From Trichuris trichiura (Eukaryota; Nematoda; Enoplea; Trichinellida; Trichuridae), in assembly GCA_037903355.1 (NCBI GenBank), contig JBAJFE010000026.1, positions 5,704,001 through 5,768,000 on the forward strand: DNA of 64,000 bases. Direction: 5' to 3'. The notes beneath the pieces were generated by a model, which was not told the origin of the DNA, did no database searches, and was given only the letters and a program-made list of their open reading frames with translations. Below, piece by piece: positions 24,401-40,370 of this stretch. Each line of letters starts with the position of its first letter. Position 1 is the first letter of the stretch. A program made the position numbers and the translations under genes.

Positions 24401-27400
24401 TGGCTATAGCATTCAATGTGAAAAGAATGACGAAAAAGCTTGAATTTCCCTGATGCACAAGCAAATACACAAGCTTAAACATGTCCCCAAAATGCTTGTA
24501 GATGAAGCTTTTAAACGTTGTCGCTAAAGAAACTCATATACAAACGGGATCAATATGTTGATAGAATGATTATATCAACAGGTAACATTAACAATTTTGC
24601 GCTGACAGATTCTGGAAGAATGATAACTTTTACTGTTATCTACTTAGAATGGAGGTTCGAAAAAGCTGATATGACGGTATTCATTCCTGTATAAAAACTA
24701 TGAACAAGTAAAATTATCAGTTAGCTGAAAAAATGGCTTCTACAATAAGATCACGCACAAAATACGATGACTATCGCTTTCTTTCCGACATACGTGAGAA
24801 AGCGCCCTCGCAGCTAAGCATGTCAGAGCAGCTCAAAGTGCGCCGAACCAAACCTGCCAAACATTTTTACATTTCTAGCTAAGGTGGAACAAACTGACGA
24901 AATCGAGGGCCATTTTTTTAAAATTAAAATCAGCAACCAGGTAACGCAAGTGAAGCAGGGAAGCTTAGTTCTGTTCTACAGCAGGGACATAAAGGAATGC
25001 GCAATCTTCGCAAAAATCAATTCAACGCGTGGATTAGATTCGTACAAGTAGACTCGGATGCCAAACTTACAATTCCCGTCACTGAATCGCTTCCTTTTGG
25101 CTTATCTCAGGCTGCGCTATGTTCCCCTCAGAAACGTAACGCATGCGAGCGAGGCTTAAGGAAAACGCAGTCTGAGGATATGTAAAGTCACGGAATCGAA
25201 ACTGCCGTTGAAAAGAAATCTTCTGAATGCAACCGGCAAAACAAAATGCACCCTAAATGCTAAACCTGCATGTGGTAATCCAATAGCAACGATTCGGCGA
25301 CTCAATTAATAGGGACCAAGTCATCGTGTCGAACCGTGTGCGTCAAGAGGTTTCTTTTTCGCGGAAAATAGTTACTTGCTGCAGATCAGCTGAATTACAA
25401 AAAAAAGAGAACAGAAAAATTAAGTCCTTGATACGTGCTAAGACGGGTGCTTTGTAAAAGGATACTTGCCGATAAACGTTTTTCATGGTTTTTCCCCGCT
25501 TGCCCTTCCCCAGCATTCACTGTTCTACCTGCACGTCGACAGGAATCTATTAGCCAAGCCGCAGTATGCAAGTTATTGAGTTTTTGGGGCTTTCAGAATA
25601 CTCTAGTTTCGTCGTCAGCGAAACGGCGGAGCTCCCCTACTTCGTTGACGGCGTAACCTGAGCGTTTCGGAAGCGCTGAAAACTTCGTTAAGTATGCTTC
25701 GTGATTTTTCTATGAGCTGCTCATCTATGTGCTGCTGAGGCATTTAGGCATTTATTTGGCTTACAGATATTTGCTTACGGCGAGCTAGAAAAGTGTGAAA
25801 AACGCTCTTGCCGCCTTTTAATCATTGAGAGTCTACTATCATCATCGTTGCGCAAGCAAACAAAGCGTCTCATTTACGTCAAGTTTTCGTCTTCTGTAGC
25901 CAGCTTCTTATGAAGATAAAACGCATACTATTAATATACCGTTTGATGCAGTACGTGCTTCTCCAATTTCTTCACTAGGAAGAAGCGCGCTCTCCATCTA
26001 AAAATGTATTTAATTTCCAGTAACGGTATGTTCTTCATGTTATGGTGGAAACGCCGCAACATGCTCGCTCACACATATCCTTACTTCTTTTCTTATTGGC
26101 AAATACAAAGCAACAGAGCTTGCATTACTGTTTCATTTAGCTCACGGGACACAAATAACAACATTAACACTGTGCACCCCCATTATAACACAGCAGTGAG
26201 CATAGCTGATAAAGAAAAGATCGGCAAACTGCATCTCACTGCAGCTACTATGGGTAGGTGCTGAGAAGTCCTAGTCAATTCAGACTGAGAAAACTGCATA
26301 CCCATTGAAGCTCAGGTTTTTCATTTATAATGTTGTATAACCTGTAGTTTTTCCGTGCTTAAAAGTTAAACGAATTAGGTAGCTAGTGAAAGCGCTCACA
26401 AACTCATTATGCGACCACCTGCGCATCAGTACTATTAAAATAAAACAGCTGCATAATTTTTCACTATTAAAAGGATAGAAAGTGAGAATTCCGAAAGCGC
26501 TAAACAGTTGGGGACCGATTTGTTGTCATACCTGCTCCTTAACTTGTTAGTAATTTGGCATTGCACATATTACGCCAAGGAATAATTCCCAGAATAAAAA
26601 GCAGGATTTTTGATGACTAGCTGAAGCGAAGTAACCCGAACAATTTGCATTCCTTTCGTATTATTTGATTTTTTGCCAAATTCAATGAATAGAACGCTCA
26701 CTGGCAGACGACTAGTAGAAACGTGACTATTATTCCAGGAATGTTTAAGACGGACATATGTTTGAATAAATATTCTCGATTGCGTAGGAGCATTCTAAAG
26801 ACTAATGAGTCAGTCTTTTTTGAAAGGCAGTTTAGGTCGTCTGTCGTTTGTACAGATAACTTGCAACCTCGTTTTTTAACTGAACTATGCTGGGAAATTC
26901 TCCGTTATGAATGTAAAATATTATAATCACACATGCAAGGGTTCTGCGGTCGGTAGGTCATCAACTACTTTAGCAAAATTAGGTAGCCTTTTAAAGTGCA
27001 TTTACTCACCTTGTCCTTTTGCAACTGGTCAATGCCCGCAGTGAGCTCAATGACTTCATGCTGTAAACGCTGTCTTTCGCGGTCAATCCTGAAGGTACAA
27101 AAGTAAGGGCAAACTGCAAAATCGAACAACACGTTTCCCTCTCTCGTCAAACCCCCCTAATGGCGGAAATCCCATTGCTGAAAATGTCCTTCAATACTCC
27201 AGCATCTATTTGGAATAGGTGGGTTTGCCCCTCAGTATCGTTTCTCACTTGCTGTTCTTCTTTTGCAGCTGCTCGATTTGCTGCTGGTAGTCAATCAATG
27301 CTTCTTGGTGCTTCTTGCGCAACTGATTGATTGAGTCTTCGCTTTCTACCTGTGAATCTTCAAGCACTTTTCGCAACTTTTGCAACTCGGACTCGCGTTT

Positions 27401-27957
27401 GCGATTCGCCTCGATCTGCACGCAGAAAATACGTGTTCGAGCGACGATATTTCACCGTAGACTAACTTGAGCATCTGTAGTGCCTTCCGCCTCTTCCAGT
27501 CGATCCGTCAAGTTGATTAGCTGCACCGAAAGGTCGGCTCGCTCGCGTTCGATCTGAGTAGAAAGCCTTGTAAAAAAGCATAATGATAATTGCTCATTAC
27601 TCTGTTTCGCAATTCTCGTTCGGTTTCCAAGTCGTCTTGGAGCAAGCGTATCTTGTCCTTAAACAGCAACATCAGTCGTTGATGAGATAATGCTATTTTT
27701 AGAAAAATGAAATCTTGCATTTCCTAGTATCTCCAAGCACCAGTAACAGCGGAAGATTATTTATTCTTGCAAAGCAAATTTCAAAATTAACCTCATTACT
27801 TTACCTCGAGTCTGGTTAGTGAGCCTAGATCAGCGATGCTTAGACTCGGAGCACCATAACCACCAAATCCATACGATTCAAAGCCACCGCTGCGGCTCAT
27901 CATGCTAGCCGATTTCATCACAGCAGCGCTTGGGCTACGATACAGTGAGGCAGACAT
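21426..27957 (-). CDS. unc-15: Paramyosin (887 aa)
   Basis: Fifteen exons on the minus strand: 27805-27957, 27601-27657, 27467-27553, 27249-27415, 27010-27088, 23861-24106, 23608-23804, 23419-23551, 23147-23363, 22818-23029, 22534-22758, 21978-22478, 21720-21920, 21512-21667, 21426-21458. Phases join throughout. Residues 1-50 form a non-helical, Ser-rich head ([16 protein letters not shown]...[12 protein letters not shown]). The rest is one long heptad coiled coil ([56 protein letters not shown]), and the tail ends [10 protein letters not shown]. Paramyosin forms the core of invertebrate thick filaments. The last exon is only 33 bp; reading on from exon 14 would give an earlier stop, but the GTATGAG donor and the match to the nematode tail favour splicing. 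Intron 5 is 2.9 kb, the others mostly 45-170 bp. Confidence 0.98.
24107..27009 (-). other. Large intron 5 of paramyosin
   Basis: Its 2.9 kb contrasts with the short introns elsewhere in the gene. It sits between exons encoding LQKDK and HAAEKAAEK. No nested gene, transposon ORF or clear inverted repeat was seen. Large early introns of muscle genes often hold enhancers, which here is only a possibility. Confidence 0.7.
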
Positions 27958-30900
27958 AGTTCCCAGTCAACTTCAACGGAGGGCGAAGCTTGATACAAAA
28001 GCTTTTGGAAGTGTGGAGAAGAACGCAAGGAGGCTCGTGCGTACCAGAGGAGCGACTGATACGCGCTTCCTATTTCAAGGCTCGAGGAAACTAGAAGAAG
28101 GCGACGTTAGCGCCGTCAATGAATCGGAGCAATAGTTATCTATCTATTTCTTGTCGCTGCTAACTTTACTTGCTGTTGGCTGGCCAGGAAATGTTCCCTG
28201 ATTGAAACGACCGAGTAGTTTTGAAGCTTTTCGTTCAGTCGAACGCAAACAACAGCGGGCAGCCGAACTGGCCTGAGCTACCAATGACGAAAAGAAACAG
28301 CTGTGTTATGCTTGACGAGGCTCTGCGCCACTGTTGGATCACATTCCTTGTCCATCCACTGCGCCCAACTTCTTTTCATACTTGCACAAACTTCAACCTC
28401 ACTTCTATCACCAGTGAGCAACCAATTGGTGTCTGCACACGTTCCCCGTTATTCCCTGACGTTTCAACCGCTCTTTCACTCTTTTTCACGAGCTGCACGC
28501 AGTTGAACAGCTGTCACGAATGAACAGCAAATTCCTAGAAGTAGTAGAGAAGCCTTTGCCGTTTCATTGCCGAATTTTAGCATCGAATGTAAGCGCCTGA
28601 GTGCATCACAAATGACGTTCACTCATTCTGTAGCCCGCGGTCATTTTTGATCTTGTCTAGCCGGTCAATTTTTCTAAGAAACCGTTTTGCTACGACGGAT
28701 TAGTCAATTGCTCAGCATAAGTTTTCAAAGTTTCGACTGAGAGTCTGCCGTAGCGATTATGCATTTTCTACATAATTTTGACGTTCGCGTCTCACGGCGG
28801 CATTCTGCCAAGTCGCTAGGTGAAGAAGGATATTAGCAGCCTCGTGAAGAGTAGGAGAAAAGACAAATATCCCCAACGCGCATCTTGTTGATTACCTCAA
28901 TTTGCAACTTGGTACTCGACTTGCCGCCAAAAATAAAACCTCCTTTGTTGTTACGTCAAAGCCAGAAATTGAGGAGGATCACTCTAATTTCCATCTTAAG
29001 TTTCAAAACTCATTCTTCGTTTCCAGTTCAGCGCCTGGAATTAACCGCAAAGCAAAGCAGATTATTAATCTTTAAGTTTCAACGCAATTGTACAAGAAAT
29101 TTAAGAGATGTTTGAACAGCAACTTCTTAGCAGGAAACAATTTCGTGCAAGGTAGCGCTGGGCGCCGCGTCATTTTACAGGAGCACACCCAGAGTTGGAC
29201 GAGAATATTTGCATTCATTTGTTTATGCTGCTGGTCCAAAGGATGAAAAAATCACTGTAGGAGTTTTTTTACCACATCCCAGTGGAATTGGTATTGTCTG
29301 AGCAAATTGATTTAACCGGTTTTCGAAATATATTTCTCTTGTATACATAGTAGACTACTTCAATTCGCGTTGTCCTGTTGGATCTTTTCTGATGCATTAA
29401 ATTGTTAAAAATAGGCGGTCTGTACTCCATATTCATTAAAGGGAAGCACTTGCGCATGTGTCAATCATAATAGCTGAAATTGGTGACTTGAAGTGCTGCA
29501 GCAAATGATAAGGAAATCTTTGAAAATCAGCTTATTTATGTAAAATACGAGAAGGTTCTTGTGCTCTAACGAGCGTAGCAAAAGAGCCAGCTTATCACTT
29601 TTTCCAAGACTCGAGAAAGCTATTTTAAATTAGAAGCGCAGTGCCGTTAAACCTGAGCTGCCGAAAATGCAAACTTAACTTTTATCGTTTCCTTCTAGTG
29701 ATTCATGCCGTCAATGAGGAGAACCGCAGTTCGCGCATTTAAGAAATGCGGAAGTAACAGCTGTCGCTGAACGACTCTGAAATGGGCAGAAAGGGTGCCT
29801 CTATTACGTGTAATGGCATTATTTAATAGTACATGCATTCTAATCCTTTTTCATTAATATTCGTTAGCTTCAGAAAAAACAGTCATCATTAAAGAATGCC
29901 CACATGACATAGTCACCTACGAAGATTTATTTCAACTTGTCTCAATTTCATTTCATAACATTTTTGCCTCTGATGAAGGACCAAGTTGATCGAAATGACT
30001 TTCGACAATAAGGAAATCCGAATACTATTCGCCATTCCACAACCCGTCTATCCACACGGTGGACAGTCATTTATTTGTTTTATTGAAGCAAACCGTTCAC
30101 TACTTATAGCAACAAACACTGAATACGTAAAGCTACGCGTAGAAGTTTGAAGAAAAGAATAAGCGAACAGTAGAACGCTTAGAACTCACTTCACAAGTTC
30201 AATATTCTTTGCTTTTGCTAAAAAAGAGCCTACTCATCAGCTGTTCAGATCAACTTCATTGCGGCAAGCTTATTGAACAATAACAATAAGAATCAAGCTA
30301 GTTCATAAATAGTTATACAATTTCACTACTCGACTGCGCATAAACCTGCATTTAACAGTTACTGTACAAAAAAATATTTTGGTGAGCTGATTGTAATAAT
30401 AAAGTCTTGAACGTTTTCGGGACAAACGGGCGACGCGGTAAACAGTCCAGATACAGTTGGTCCATTGGTACGGTGGAACCTCTGGATCCAGTTGGCGTTT
30501 ATGCCGTTTTTTTTAACTGAAGAACGAACGTGGACAAAAAATTCATCCCGCACAGACACTCGAAATTCGAAAATGAAAGATTCATCACTAGTTTTGAAAA
30601 CGTACTTTTTATAGCTGCCACCGAAAACTTCGTAATTTATTTACGAATAAATGCTTCGCTGATCGAATTGAAAGTCAAAGTATTCGTGATGGGTACGTAC
30701 TTTTCCCATTAGATGTGGAAACAATTCCTACAGTTGCTAAGAAACCTTAATTTTTCACTTTATTCTTAAGTGCCCATTGCATCTAAACGCCCAAGTCTTA
30801 CACTGGAAAACTTATCTTTGGACTATTTATTTCAGGCACCATTCAACCTGTAAATCATTTGTCGTGTACATATTGCGCTGGACCATTTGACCGCTGATTC

Positions 30901-33083
30901 TCTGTCGCGATTGCAAAATCGCATCACTTCTTCTCCTACGCTGCCGGTTATGGACGTAGCAACAATCTACTTCAATGCTTCATTAGTTCATTAAACGAAA
31001 ACAGTAAGGTTGCATTTTACTCATACGCCATACCAATTAAACGGAAATCATTCTTCTGCGGCAAATATTGTTATAGGTAGTCATTAAAACGCAGCAGAAA
31101 AATTGAGAGAGACAAAATTTGTTAGAATGACATCTTCCCATGGAATTATCTTTCCTTTGGGGGTTTCCAATACTGATTCGACAAGAGCATCTGCTACGCA
31201 GCTGACAAACTTCATCATTGTTTTTGTTACTGTACATCGTACAGCACAAGTATCCCTGAGACGAACAGCCCACTTCATTGCATGCAATGCATGAAAATAG
31301 TTACAGAAAACATGAAAGATGTTTAAATAAAAAGCTTTAAGCCAGCAGTGAGCACCCATTTCCTCATTAAAACTCTCAAAGTGACTTTAAAGCGAGTGAG
31401 TTTGAAAATATTGCTAATTTTTTATATGCACGTCAGTTCGTTTTGGAACGGCTTCCTCCCGCTGAGAATTTGCGCAGTGTAGTTATAAAAACAAATGTAT
31501 GTCCTCTGATTAGTTGACCAGCTACGGAAACTAAAGATCACTTGCACATATGCATAAGTCTACCTAATGCATAAAAAAGAAATATACTTATTTGCATACA
31601 CTCATAAAAGCGGAACGCCACTATCCATTCCTCTCTGATTGGCTATGCGTTATTGACAACGTATCTTATGCTCGAAAGAGACAGTTGAAGAACAAAAACT
31701 TTCGACTGCGCAAATTTAATTTTAAAACTTTTTGCTGGGAGGATGCAATTCCCTTCTAACCTCGGCAGTAATGACCTCCGTACTGATGTTACAATATTTA
31801 AAACAAAAAGGACAACACAAAGCTTCTTGCTGCTGCCGCAAGTTCTACACTGAATTCTTCCCGCGCCAATCTTCAGTGGCTACTGAAAACAACCAATCAA
31901 GAGAAAAGGAAACTATGAGGCAACTACACCAAAAGTTTAGAATTTGCTTTCACTACTACCATATATGAATAAGATGATGTAGCAAATAATAGGCACTTAA
32001 CCACGCAAGTCTTAAGGGAATTTGCCTCATAAAGGAATACTGCAATTTCGACGTCAATCGTTGCTTTTTTTATGAGACAATTATGAGGGTAACCAATCTA
32101 AGGCGAAAAACCTCCCAAAGCAAAAACAAAATAAAGGGTCATTACATAACTAATCCGGCTATTGTAAATAACTGTACAGCTGTCTTAGACATTCATTCGC
32201 ACCTTAGTGAAGAGACAAAAGAAGGAAAATTTACTGACTGGTCGCGCAGAGTTTCAGCGGTGCTGAAATCAGCACTGAAAATGGAGTACTTCCAACGGTC
32301 GCATAAACTTCATAGTTTTCACGGAGGCGTTTTATTCCTTTTTGAAAAGGAAAGGCTAGTCTCAGAGCTATCTCCTTTCCCGCAACGCTGAAGACAGTAT
32401 GGGCTAAGTCAACGGTTTGTAGTCTTATGGATAGCTACCAGATGCTGTTTGTAAGGTAAAGACAACTTCAGCGCGAATCTGTCAGATTTTGGATTGCAGC
32501 GTAACTACATGGTGCAGGATATCAGAGGTAACTATCTCTACTACCACACAAGCCGTTATCCTTGTTGACGGTATGGACTTTTCAGGCGCAAAAGGCACCA
32601 GGCGTTTTTCACAGCTTTATGCTGTTCAGCAGTCGGTATCATGTCAGATCCTTTACTCGCATATGAAAAACAATAAACGTAACTTTTGGGACTGACTTTG
32701 CCATGTCAACACACTGCCGCATGAACAACGTTAGTCTCGAAAGCTATGTTTACTAGTTTCAGAGAAAGAACAAAGATTTCACGTCGCAACGACTACTGGA
32801 CAGGATAGAGCTGTAAAAAGTAAAGACCATGAAACCGAATGACCCATTAGCAAAACGACCGCGCTTCAGATTGCCGATATGCACAACAACATTCACTTAC
32901 GGTAATAAACTTCTTCAGAAATGACATCTACAATTTGGCCAGGCAAGTATACTTCAAACCAGTAGAAAGCTTCACAACACCACTGCCACAATGAAAGCAC
33001 GGGAAAATGGTTAAAAGTTATGAAATCATAAATTTGCTGCATTTTCTAAGTGAAATGTAAATATGCAGAAGGCAAGGTAGCAG
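27958..33083. other. Intergenic, with two unassigned protein-like stretches
   Basis: Contains the paramyosin promoter side. On the minus strand, a frame from about 30640 down to 30359 reads protein-like (SFIFEFRVSVRDEFFVHVRS and NANWIQRFHRTNGPTVSGLF) and ends in TAA. Another at 31359-31084 contains SVLETPKGKIIPWEDVIL. Neither has a clear acceptor or a recognised domain, so they are noted as possible exons only. Confidence 0.3.
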
Positions 33084-35851
<2,768 letters not shown>

Positions 35852-37037
35852 AACGACCGACGAAAGATAACACACTTCTCGGTCAAGTCGCAGTACTGTG
35901 TCGTAAACGATTTTCATGTATGAAGAAAGCTAGTAGTTGCTCGTATCTAAAGACTGCAGTTATGAGGCTAAGGAGAATAAAATAAGCACGAACAATTGAA
36001 GCTTTATGTTACCTACTTTGTATGACTTTCTATGCATAAAGTTTAATAAGGGTAATTGACTTAACCAAAGGAAAGAAGTATAAGTATGTAACACTCGCCG
36101 TTGCAAAATATTGCAGCGTTTCAACTTAAATACTGCTTGCTCTGTAACGGGCGTATATACTTTAGTTTCCAGGATGCGCATTATTCCAATTTCCAGCAAG
36201 TAGTACCTATGACTGAGCAAGAAGACAAACGAACAGATGGGTGAACAGTTATCACAAAAGCTAGAGTTTTAGTCGCGCATGTCCAACATGAGAAGGTTTA
36301 GGAAATAACTCGTTCCGTTGCCTGTTTAGAGGTGCAGAATGTCCGCGGCTAAATGCAAAGTATGATTGTCTTTCACCTGAGAACAAGACTTCTCAAAAAG
36401 CCTCATTCTTACCTGTACTAGTAGAAGAAATTATAAAACGAGTCTTGCCATATTTCAGCTGTACTCGTTTGCTACGCTTGTTAAATGTTCAATATTCGTT
36501 AGTCGAATGGCTTTCGGATACTATCTGAACCACATCCAGACAGGCGCATTTAGCGCATTCGTTGCGACATACGATGGGCGTACTGGCTGGCAATACAACC
36601 CACCTGTTTACGCTTAAATTACTGTACTGTAGTGTCACGAACATAGTGCGTTTTGAATGATCGTTGGGGTAGTCGATCCGGACGAATTCACCTACTGATT
36701 TTTGCAATTTTGTACCCAAGAGCAATAGCTCATTTACCGCCAGACAAAATGAATAAAACAGGAAATATTGTGCTGAGTACAAGAAAGCAATGGTGGTGGA
36801 CTCCAAGGGTAAGAATCTCATGGCTTCTCCTAAAGAGAAGTTCGGTTTCTGAATGGTCTAAAAATGTGAAGCAAAGTACGGTAACCTCGATGGATGAAGA
36901 AAATGCCAAAAGCACAAATGTGGATCACATCAGCAGCCACTATTTCTTCTCCTGGAGGACATCATCTCTGAATGGATTGCTAACAGCAACGCGCAGAATT
37001 TGATTGTGCAGCTGATATTCAGGGATTCACCCTTGCA
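35852..37037. other. Intergenic, no supported gene
   Basis: Short frames on both strands without domains. The frame at 36653-37003 (+) precedes the decayed transposase but is in a different register. Confidence 0.35.
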
Positions 37038-38021
37038 GTGACACCACAGTTAGTAATATTCCCACAAGAATTCAAAGCGTCGCAGTACTGTCTCTGGATA
37101 GCTTCCTTCAGCAATATGGATTTCCTCCAAGAAGATTGGCAACGTCATTCAAGCTGGAAGATAGCTGTAGTTATTAAACATGCACCTGCATTCAAGCCCT
37201 TTTTGGCAGCATCGGCTTTTCTAAACATCAATTCTGTATCAAGATTACTATGCATGAAACTGCAGTGTTGATGGGTCAAGGATCTCAAACGACACTTGTT
37301 CACATCGTTGCTAGGTCAGTCCACATATCGCTTTTACTAATTGCAGAAGAACATGTGTTACCTGTATGGTTTAGATTAGTTTGAATGGAAGGAAAGGCGC
37401 TCTTTGAACCATCACTAAGGGCAAAAAAACGAGATTGAACGCTTGTCAGGCATTTATGCTCTTCAAGCTGAAAACGCCTTGTGCACACAAGCAGCCGTAG
37501 AGAAGTGGGTTGATTTAATACTCACACTTGTTTTGAGAAGTGGTCAAACAGATCTGACAGTCTGGGACTCAGCCAGCACTCATTGCGCTGGGAAGACAAG
37601 AGGAACTACCTTGCAGAGAGAAAAATAGATCAAATAACGATTCCTGTGGAATGACTGCCTGTTCCCGTATTCTAGTGTTGAAATAGAAAAGCAATTCAAG
37701 CATCATTTGAATGTGGAAACCAATTGCTAGATCGAAAGTAAGATGGAGAAAAATCTGCACGCAAACTTTAAGAAGCCGAGCCTGCAAGCTATTGTGACTT
37801 TGGTGAAGAACTCATGGCATGAAATCACTGACACTTGGGTCGCCAACGCACTACTAACAGGATTCACGTACGGGATGCGCTTAGCTAAGAAGAGCTCTAT
37901 TGAAGAAATTGATGCCAATGGTTCTACAGGGAATGGACTCGCAAGCAATTCAGGCCAAATGCAAGGTTTGGACATTAATGTCGATGTTCCAGAAAAAGAC
38001 TGCGTGACTGTACTTGAATAA
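37038..38021 (+). pseudogene. Decayed pogo/Tigger-like transposase
   Basis: Three open stretches in one reading frame (37038-37271, 37443-37628, 37743-38021) are separated by in-frame stops. The middle one resembles the part of a pogo/Tigger DDE transposase around the second catalytic Asp (AVEKWVDLILTLVLRSG, then LTVWDSASTHCAGK). The last matches the conserved segment after the catalytic core, NFKKPSLQAIVTLVKNSWHE, followed by an ALLTGF block. No terminal inverted repeats were found. The catalytic triad cannot be completed, so the copy is dead. Confidence 0.55.
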
Positions 38022-38219
38022 ACGTAAGTTTTTCTGCATGAATAAATGAAAGTATGTAGATTGCTGTACATGTGAAAATAAGCTATCCCCTGAAGAAACC
38101 CTTGTACGTCTTCTGAATCAAAAATTAGTACAAGACGCAAATATATATATGCTGAAAAAAATGTGCAACACCCACCAAAAACTGTAACCGTGACGATAGT
38201 AGTCAGGTTTGGTTATTCA

Positions 38220-38490
38220 GGATTTTTACTTTGGGAATTTCAGTCGCACCGATTGGGTGCACACATGGAACTGGAAAACAAAATTTACAAACGCAAAAAC
38301 TTTAAGCTCCTCCTCAAGTTACTGGCACCAGCTGACTGCCCAAAGAGTTTATACTACGCCACCCTACTGTGTAATCCAATTTGCTTCACTTTCCGATGAA
38401 GACGAGACAAGCGTGGTCGACTGGCAATATACAACGAATAGACAGAACATTACTTTTTTGGTGTGCATCCGAAAACGACAACTTGGATAG
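38220..38490 (+). CDS. Possible single exon, unknown
   Basis: Directly after an acceptor-like GGTTATTCAG, a frame reads DFYFGNFSRTDWVHTWNW and PYCVIQFASLSDEDE and ends IRKRQLG then TAG. Alternating Trp/Tyr-rich strands and an N-x-T sequon (NIT) suggest a beta-rich extracellular domain, perhaps lectin-like. No upstream exon or start was found, so it may be the last exon of an unseen gene or a chance frame. Confidence 0.25.
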
Positions 38491-39647
38491 CCCTGCCAAG
38501 TTCTTATATTAGTTGCACTTAGAACATCGGCAGCAGTTAAATTTTGTTTGTGCGTTAACAGCAATGAAACTGGAACAAATTAGCATAGAAACCATCCGTC
38601 AAGTGTTGACCTATACTAGGTCAAACATTTGCACATGCAGCGTTTCAGCTGTTGAGATAAATGGGTAAAGATAAGTCTTCATAGAAGCCGCTAGCGCCTT
38701 TCTTGCGCCAGGTTAATCCTCTTGATTGACCTCGTTTGGATTGGTGAACACTTCCATGACCAACAGATATACTGGCGGTAGCTCACCATCGAATAAAAAT
38801 ATCCAGGAGCTGCGTACGAATGAACAAGTGAGGACTGTCTAAGGACTTGTTCATTCGAACGCGCCTTGTGAAACCATATACTCACGCGTTTGTGATTCAA
38901 AATCCATACGGGAGTGCATATTACGCAACATTTGATTAACATCATGTTTTCAACGAATAACAGTATGAAAAAAACACTATATAAGTTTATTGAGGTGAGT
39001 AGTGTCTAATGCACGCTATGCTGACGGATGACATCTCACGTTGCCAAGTAAAGAATACAACGATAAAAAATAGAGTCGCTGGCCAGACATCTAACTATAT
39101 CCAGAATTTTCAATTAGCTTAGGAATTAAGCTTTCAAGAAAACACGTTTAAAACTTTACTTCATTTGTAGTATTTCACCAATGGTAGCCGTTCCATTCGT
39201 CCTCACTGTATCTAAGTAAGTAAAAGTACTTCACTACTGATGGAACTTAACGCCACCTTTTGGAACTCTTTGTTCCCTCTTCAATGTTACACCTGCATTA
39301 CTGGTGACGGAAGAAGGTTGTCCTGTACGCAGTGAAAATCATAACAACGTTATGCATTGCGCTTTTCCTAATAATTGTTGTTCTGTTCGTTTGTAAGACG
39401 TTCTTTTGCTTTAGGTACAGTCACGACGACTGAATAAGAAAGGTGCTAGCAGGGAAACATTAGGCTTAACTATTACCGAACCCACGCGAAGCACCTAGCA
39501 GAAATCCGTGTAGCAGAATTTACGAAAAGCCTGACCTAACAGAACAGGCTAAATGCGTCTGCATGGCGATACTAAACGCACGCATTTACCGAGAGCTATT
39601 GCTCCAGTAAGGTTGCATCTGTCTTCGTGAGCTCGTGAATTATCATT
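38491..39647. other. Intergenic with a short hairpin at 38812-38862
   Basis: GCGT-A-CGAATGAACAAGT pairs with ACTTGTTCATTCG-A-ACGC across a 15 nt loop, giving 17 pairs with one mismatch. Otherwise no gene signal. Confidence 0.4.
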
Positions 39648-40330
39648 ATGGAACTGCTCTTGTTTGTTTTTCTCTTACACTTCGCAACTGTATGTATACA
39701 TTGTTAACAGCAGGTTTGCCTTGAACATTACCTTTCAGGCCGAAACGTCTGAAGCGAAACGGGCCATTTGCTTATTGGAAAAAGATATAGGACCCTGCCG
39801 CTCCATAATGCCGCGGTATTTCTATAACGCCACAGCAGATCTTTGTATGCTATTCGATTACGGTGGTTGTGATGGCAACGGAAACAATTTTAATACCATG
39901 GAAGAGTGCATGACGAAATGTGGAAAAGGTTCCCATATCGGAAATGACGATGACGACAGGCCAGTCGCTGATTGCCACGTGACGGGTTGCCCACCTTGCC
40001 ATGATTGCTTGCCCACCAAGTTAAAATGCCCAGAAGGAAAGCCTTGCCCGCAGTACTCATGCAAGAGTAAGCTGTAACTTGGAAAAGCGGTGAGCTGTTT
40101 CAGTTTATTTACTTTTAGATCGATGTGGACCTTGTGAACATTGCTCAGACGATTATCTGTGCGTAGACCGTACGCCTCGTTGGTGCAAGTATTTCAAACC
40201 CTGTGAGGCAAGGACATGCCCAAAACATCCAGAGGCGGAATGCTTCCGAGTAGAGTGCGATTGCTTCAATACTTTGTATCGCTTACCCAATGGCACAATG
40301 CTGTCATGGGCAGATTGCAGACGAGTCTAA
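39648..40330 (+). CDS. Secreted Kunitz-domain protein with Cys-rich tail (193 aa)
   Basis: Exons 39648-39689, 39739-40066 and 40119-40330. Exon 1 encodes a signal peptide (MELLLFVFLLHFAT). A Kunitz/BPTI domain follows with the exact cysteine spacing C-x8-C-x15-C-x7-C-x12-C-x3-C (starting ICLLEKDIGPC, then CMLFDYGGC). The residue after GPC, the P1 position, is Arg, so a trypsin-like serine protease would be the expected target. After an acidic linker (GNDDDDR) come two Cys-rich stretches of unknown type (VTGCPPCHDC, then CGPCEHC and ECDC). AATAAA lies at 40342. Secreted Kunitz proteins are common in parasitic nematodes. The stop is only 40 bp from that of the convergent sulfotransferase. Confidence 0.88.
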
Positions 40331-40370
40331 GGCTTTGTGAGCAATAAAGTCTTAATACTCCTTTTCAGTT

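Noticed and set aside
39664..39738. Continuous reading from 39664 into the Kunitz domain
   Set aside because: That stretch is an intron with clear GTATGT and TTTCAG ends; splicing gives a proper signal peptide from the ATG at 39648.
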